A program made the position numbers and the translations under genes. The notes beneath the pieces are model-generated. The model was not told the origin of the DNA. It searched no databases and saw nothing but the letters and a program-made list of their open reading frames with translations. DNA of 18,784 nucleotides. Source: a bacterium (lineage in GTDB: Bacteria; Latescibacterota; UBA2968). The stretch is from contig JAPUJS010000239.1 of NCBI GenBank assembly GCA_027296045.1, forward strand, positions 1 to 18,784, given 5' to 3'. Shown one piece after another: positions 15,451 to 18,784 of the stretch. Each line of letters opens with the position of its first letter. The stretch's first letter is position 1.

Positions 15451-17385
15451 ATGGCCATCCTCAACAACGACCTGCTTACCACACCGGGCAAATACTGCAA
15501 CAAGCTCACCGCCTACTCCCGCTACCGCACCCGCGAAGTGTCGATCGGCGATGTCCCCCTTGGCGGCAACAACCCGATTCGTCTCCAGTCGATGACAACC
15601 ACCGATACCATGGACACCCTCGGCACGATCGAACAATCCATCCGAATGATCGAAGCCGGCTGCGAATACGTCCGCATCACCGCCCCCAGTCAAAACGAAG
15701 CCCGAAACCTAAAAGCCATCAAAAAAGGACTTCGCACCCGGGGCTACAACACCCCCCTTGTCGCCGACATTCACTACACCCCCAATGCCGCAGAAATTGC
15801 CGCCCGTTTGGTCGAAAAAGTGCGCGTCAATCCCGGCAACTATGCCGATAAGAAAAAATTCCAGATTCTGGAATACACCGATGCCGAATACGAGGCCGAA
15901 CTGGAACGCATTCGGGGAAAATTTACGCCATTGGTCAAGATTTGCAAAGAATATGGTACCGCCATGCGCATTGGCACCAACCACGGCTCCCTCTCCGATC
16001 GCATTATGAGCCGATTTGGCGACACCCCCCTTGGCATGGTCGAATCCGCCCTGGAATTCACCCGCATTTGCGAAGACCTCAACTACCACAACATCGTCTT
16101 TTCCATGAAGGCCAGCAATCCCCAGGTCACGATCCGGGCCTACCGCCTCCTGGTCCACAAAATGGAAGCCGAGGGCATGAACTACCCCCTTCACCTGGGC
16201 GTCACCGAAGCAGGCGAAGGGGAAGACGGCCGGATCAAGTCTGCCGTCGGTATCGGCACGCTCCTGGAAGACGGCATTGGTGATACCGTCCGCGTATCGC
16301 TTACCGAAGAACCGGAAGCCGAAATTCCGGTTGCCCAAAAACTGGTGGCCCGCTACACCCACCGGGGCAACCATCCCCCCATTCCCGATGTAGCACACAA
16401 CCCGATCGATCCCTTTGTGTATACACGCAGACCTACGGTTGCGATCGATAAACTGGGCAAAGACAACGTCCCCATCGTCATCGCAACCTTGCCCGGTCCG
16501 ATCACACCCGAATCTCTCAGACCCATTGGCTACGATTACGACCCAGATCTGGACAAATGGCACATCGGCGATATGGCCGCCGATTTCATGTACCTGCCCG
16601 ATGCAAATCCAAATTTTCAACTTCCGGGCACCCTGAAAAAAATCGTGCTCCCCCCGGAAGGCGATTCCGAAGACGCCTGTACCCTATTCACACTGGACCA
16701 ATACCAAAATTCGATACACCGTTCCAATCGCCTCCATTTCGTTCGGCTGAAGTTGGCCGACCTGCACCCCCATACCCTCGATCTGTTTGCGTCGGATCCG
16801 ACCGCCGTCCTCCTCTTAGGCACCGACAACGAACATGCCATGCCCGAACTGCGCAGGGCATTGATTGAACTCGTAAACCATGACCTGCCCAACCCCGTTG
16901 TTCTGCACCGTTCCTATACGGACCTCGATGAAGATGGCCTGCGGCTTTTTGGTGCCACCGACTTCGGTGGCTTGCTCACCGATGGCCTGGGCGATGGTAT
17001 CTGGCTGGAGGCACCCAACCATACACCCGACACCATCAACCGAATCGCCTTTGGTATTCTCCAGGCCACCCGCACCCGCATTTCCAAAGCCGAATACATC
17101 TCCTGCCCCTCCTGTGGGCGCACGCTATTCGACCTTCAAGAAACCACGGCCAAAATCCGCAAACGCACCGACCATCTCAAGGGCGTAAAAATTGGTATCA
17201 TGGGCTGCATTGTCAACGGCCCGGGCGAAATGGCCGATGCAGATTACGGCTATGTCGGCAGTGGCCCCGACCAGATCACCCTGTATCGGGGCAAAGAAAT
17301 CGTCAAACGCAACGTGCCCACAGAATCGGCAGTGGACGAACTGATCGAGCTTATCCAAAAAGACGACCGGTGGCGGGACCTTTAA
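15451..17385 (+). CDS. ispG: (E)-4-hydroxy-3-methylbut-2-enyl-diphosphate synthase IspG, long form
   Basis: IspG (GcpE) reduces MEcPP to HMBPP in the MEP isoprenoid pathway with a [4Fe-4S] cluster. The N-terminal TIM barrel (about 25-290) includes IRLQSMTTTDTMDT, LVADIHYTPNAAE, KVRVNPGNYADKKKF, RIGTNHGSLSDRI and LGVTEAGEGEDGRIKS. The C-terminal reductase-like domain has cluster ligands C552, C555 and C586 plus E593 in the GCIVNGPGE motif. At 644 residues it is far longer than the roughly 370-residue E. coli type. About 250 residues (about 300-545) are inserted between the domains, as in Bacteroidota, Chlamydiae and plants. All ligands are present, so it should be active. It starts with ATG at 15451 without a clear SD. 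The neighbours are not pathway genes. Confidence 0.97.
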   Translation: MAILNNDLLTTPGKYCNKLTAYSRYRTREVSIGDVPLGGNNPIRLQSMTTTDTMDTLGTIEQSIRMIEAGCEYVRITAPSQNEARNLKAIKKGLRTRGYNTPLVADIHYTPNAAEIAARLVEKVRVNPGNYADKKKFQILEYTDAEYEAELERIRGKFTPLVKICKEYGTAMRIGTNHGSLSDRIMSRFGDTPLGMVESALEFTRICEDLNYHNIVFSMKASNPQVTIRAYRLLVHKMEAEGMNYPLHLGVTEAGEGEDGRIKSAVGIGTLLEDGIGDTVRVSLTEEPEAEIPVAQKLVARYTHRGNHPPIPDVAHNPIDPFVYTRRPTVAIDKLGKDNVPIVIATLPGPITPESLRPIGYDYDPDLDKWHIGDMAADFMYLPDANPNFQLPGTLKKIVLPPEGDSEDACTLFTLDQYQNSIHRSNRLHFVRLKLADLHPHTLDLFASDPTAVLLLGTDNEHAMPELRRALIELVNHDLPNPVVLHRSYTDLDEDGLRLFGATDFGGLLTDGLGDGIWLEAPNHTPDTINRIAFGILQATRTRISKAEYISCPSCGRTLFDLQETTAKIRKRTDHLKGVKIGIMGCIVNGPGEMADADYGYVGSGPDQITLYRGKEIVKRNVPTESAVDELIELIQKDDRWRDL

Positions 17386-17586
17386 GGGCCTTGCAACGCT
17401 TTTCAGAGACTTGCCCCGGCTACGGCTTCCAGGGTTCCAGGATAGGGGCTCTCAAAGTTTACTCGAAGTCCCCTGGTGTTGACAGGGGCAAACCGTACCG
17501 ACCTACCAGTAAGCCAAATTAAAATTTCTCTCCCCACTTGCACCATCTATCCCCAAGCCTTTTTCTCTCCCCGGAAAGAGGATTCC
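17386..17586 (+). promoter_or_regulatory. Structured ispG-dnaG intergenic region
   Basis: 201 bases without a supportable gene. It holds a perfect TTGACA (17479-17484) but no good -10 at normal spacing. There is a hairpin CCCCTG-(7 nt)-CAGGGG (17470-17488) and a longer-range 7-bp pairing TTGCCCC (17411-17417) with GGGGCAA (17485-17491) that would compete with it. TTCCAGG is repeated at 17427 and 17435. The last 60 bases are unstructured and pyrimidine-rich, then AGAGGA gives an SD for dnaG. It is probably the dnaG promoter and leader; I recognise no known RNA family. Confidence 0.4.
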
Positions 17587-18784
17587 ATGCCGCGTGTCCC
17601 CGAAGAAACCATCGATCAGATCCGCCAGTCGGTGGATATTGTCGATATTATTTCCGAACATGTCATGCTCGACAAACGGGGCAAAAATTTTCTGGGTCTA
17701 TGCCCCTTTCACGACGACAGCAAACCCTCCTTCAACGTCTCCCAGAACAAACAGATCTACAAATGTTTTGCCTGTGGTGCAGGCGGAAACGTCTTTACCT
17801 TTCTCCAGAACTTTGAAAACATCAGCTTTATCGAAGCCCTCCGTCAGCTGGCCGACCGAGTTGGCATCCTCTTGCCGACCTCCAACCCCGAAGCCCGAGA
17901 CCAGCAGGAAGCCTACGACCTGCTCTACAAAGCCAACGAGCTTGCCCTGAAATATTTTCACCATATGCTGCTCGAACACGAATCCGGTGCCAGCGCCCTG
18001 GCCTACCTGAAAAATCGGGGCTTGAGCGAAAACACCATCCAGGCCTTTTCCTTAGGCTATGCCCCCGATTCCTGGGACGGTTTTCTAAAAGTGGCCACCC
18101 GCCGTGGACTCGATCCACCCACCCTGGAACGGGCCGGGTTGGTGAGCCCACGCCAGAACGGAACCGGATTTTACGACCGATTCAGAAACCGGGTGATGTT
18201 CCCCATCCAGGCCCACACCGGGCGAACCGTAGCCTTTGGTGCCCGGGCGCTGGACCCGGACGAACAGGCCAAATATCTCAACTCTCCCGAGACCCCCATT
18301 TACAACAAAAGCAATGTCCTCTTTGGTCTCTATCAGAGTCGCGATGCCATTCGCAGCTCCGGAACCGCCCTGGTCGTCGAAGGCTATATGGATCTCATCG
18401 CCCTCTTCCAGCGAGACATTGAAAATGTGGTCGCCTCTTCCGGCACGGCGCTCACCACCCAACACGGACGCCTTCTCAGACGATATGCCGACAAAACCAC
18501 CCTGGTCTTCGACGGAGATGCAGCAGGGACCTCCGCTGCGGTGCGGGGCATCGGCTCCTTGTTCGAATCGGACCTGGAAATCAAAGTCGTCTCCCTGCCC
18601 GAAAACCACGATCCAGACAGCTATGTCACCGCCCATGGCCCAGAAGGTTTCCAGGCCCTCTTGCAAAGCGCATCTCCCGTGGTCGATTTCCTCATCTCCT
18701 GGGTCTCTTCTCAAGAAGACCTGACCACATCGGACGGCAAAGCCCGGGCCGTATCCACCCTTGCAGAGCCCATCGCACGGATCG
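17587..18784 (+). CDS. dnaG: DNA primase DnaG, N-terminal part (3' end outside window)
   Basis: DnaG makes RNA primers at the replication fork. 399 residues are visible of a usual 580-650. The zinc-binding CHC2 domain has C39, H42, C60 and C63 (CPFH...CFAC). The RNA-polymerase core follows with FYDRFRNRVMFPI and the TOPRIM acidic residues E265 (VEGYMD), D309 and D311 (FDGDAAG), plus the DPDS pair (D342, D344). E265, D309 and D311 even keep the E. coli numbering. The helicase-binding domain lies beyond the window. The ATG at 17587 is preceded by AGAGGA five to six bases upstream, a good SD. No frameshift is visible. It lies downstream of ispG with a 201-nt gap that probably contains its own promoter. 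Confidence 0.97.
   Translation, partial: MPRVPEETIDQIRQSVDIVDIISEHVMLDKRGKNFLGLCPFHDDSKPSFNVSQNKQIYKCFACGAGGNVFTFLQNFENISFIEALRQLADRVGILLPTSNPEARDQQEAYDLLYKANELALKYFHHMLLEHESGASALAYLKNRGLSENTIQAFSLGYAPDSWDGFLKVATRRGLDPPTLERAGLVSPRQNGTGFYDRFRNRVMFPIQAHTGRTVAFGARALDPDEQAKYLNSPETPIYNKSNVLFGLYQSRDAIRSSGTALVVEGYMDLIALFQRDIENVVASSGTALTTQHGRLLRRYADKTTLVFDGDAAGTSAAVRGIGSLFESDLEIKVVSLPENHDPDSYVTAHGPEGFQALLQSASPVVDFLISWVSSQEDLTTSDGKARAVSTLAEPIARI

Noticed and set aside
15709..16620. Minus-strand open frame of 303 codons opposite ispG
   Set aside because: The opposite strand encodes conserved IspG motifs throughout; the antisense frame is open because of C-rich third positions.
17427..17447. Possible tRNA T-arm (GGTTCCAGG-like) before dnaG
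   Set aside because: The loop does not fit TTCRANY and no acceptor, D or anticodon stems can be drawn around it.
1..18784. Mobile elements, phage genes, toxin-antitoxin pairs, CRISPR repeats
   Set aside because: No transposase, integrase, repeat-spacer pattern or small toxin-like gene pair was seen; gene content is core-like on both sides.

Overview
The window is bacterial chromosome, densely coded on both strands, with no insertion sequence, phage gene, CRISPR array, rRNA or tRNA that I can recognise. Nearly every gene is a housekeeping or envelope gene. The best taxonomic hints are a PorX-type response regulator (response-regulator receiver plus PglZ-like alkaline-phosphatase domain), a long-form IspG with a large insertion, and several genes without a clear Shine-Dalgarno (SD) sequence. 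Together with a signal-peptide outer-membrane-type protein ending in Phe, these point to a Gram-negative lineage of or near the Bacteroidota/FCB group. This placement is inferred; I cannot name a phylum.

Layout. (1) 1-2749, plus strand: the C-terminal two thirds of a UPF0182 membrane protein, overlapping murQ (peptidoglycan recycling). (2) 2746-4269, minus strand: a ClpX-like AAA+ ATPase without the N-terminal zinc domain, whose stop codon interlocks with that of murQ. (3) 4448-6223, plus strand: an RqcH/NFACT ribosome-quality-control protein, divergent from the ClpX-like gene. (4) 11651 down to 6304, minus strand: a flippase-like membrane protein, a sensor histidine kinase and a PorX-like regulator, then (after a 172-nt gap holding a perfect 10-bp hairpin) tsaE and a small outer-membrane-like protein, closed by a strong terminator. 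(5) 11900-18784, plus strand: rpsU with its own promoter, structured leader and terminator, then cvpA-mutS2, long-form ispG, and dnaG, which runs off the window.

How the genes fit together. Three proteins tied in other bacteria to rescue of stalled translation lie within 13 kb: the ClpX-like unfoldase, RqcH and MutS2. The rpsU to dnaG stretch looks like an expanded macromolecular-synthesis cluster, so rpoD may lie just beyond the right edge. The minus-strand cluster combines a membrane sensor, a PorX-like output protein and envelope proteins, suggesting an envelope or secretion control circuit. Hand counts of sample lines show C exceeding G on the plus strand under genes of both orientations, so the plus strand may be the lagging strand here.

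The most interesting non-coding signal is the rpsU leader. It has a good promoter, a stem-loop, the strongest SD in the window, and a hairpin whose tetraloop contains the ATG.
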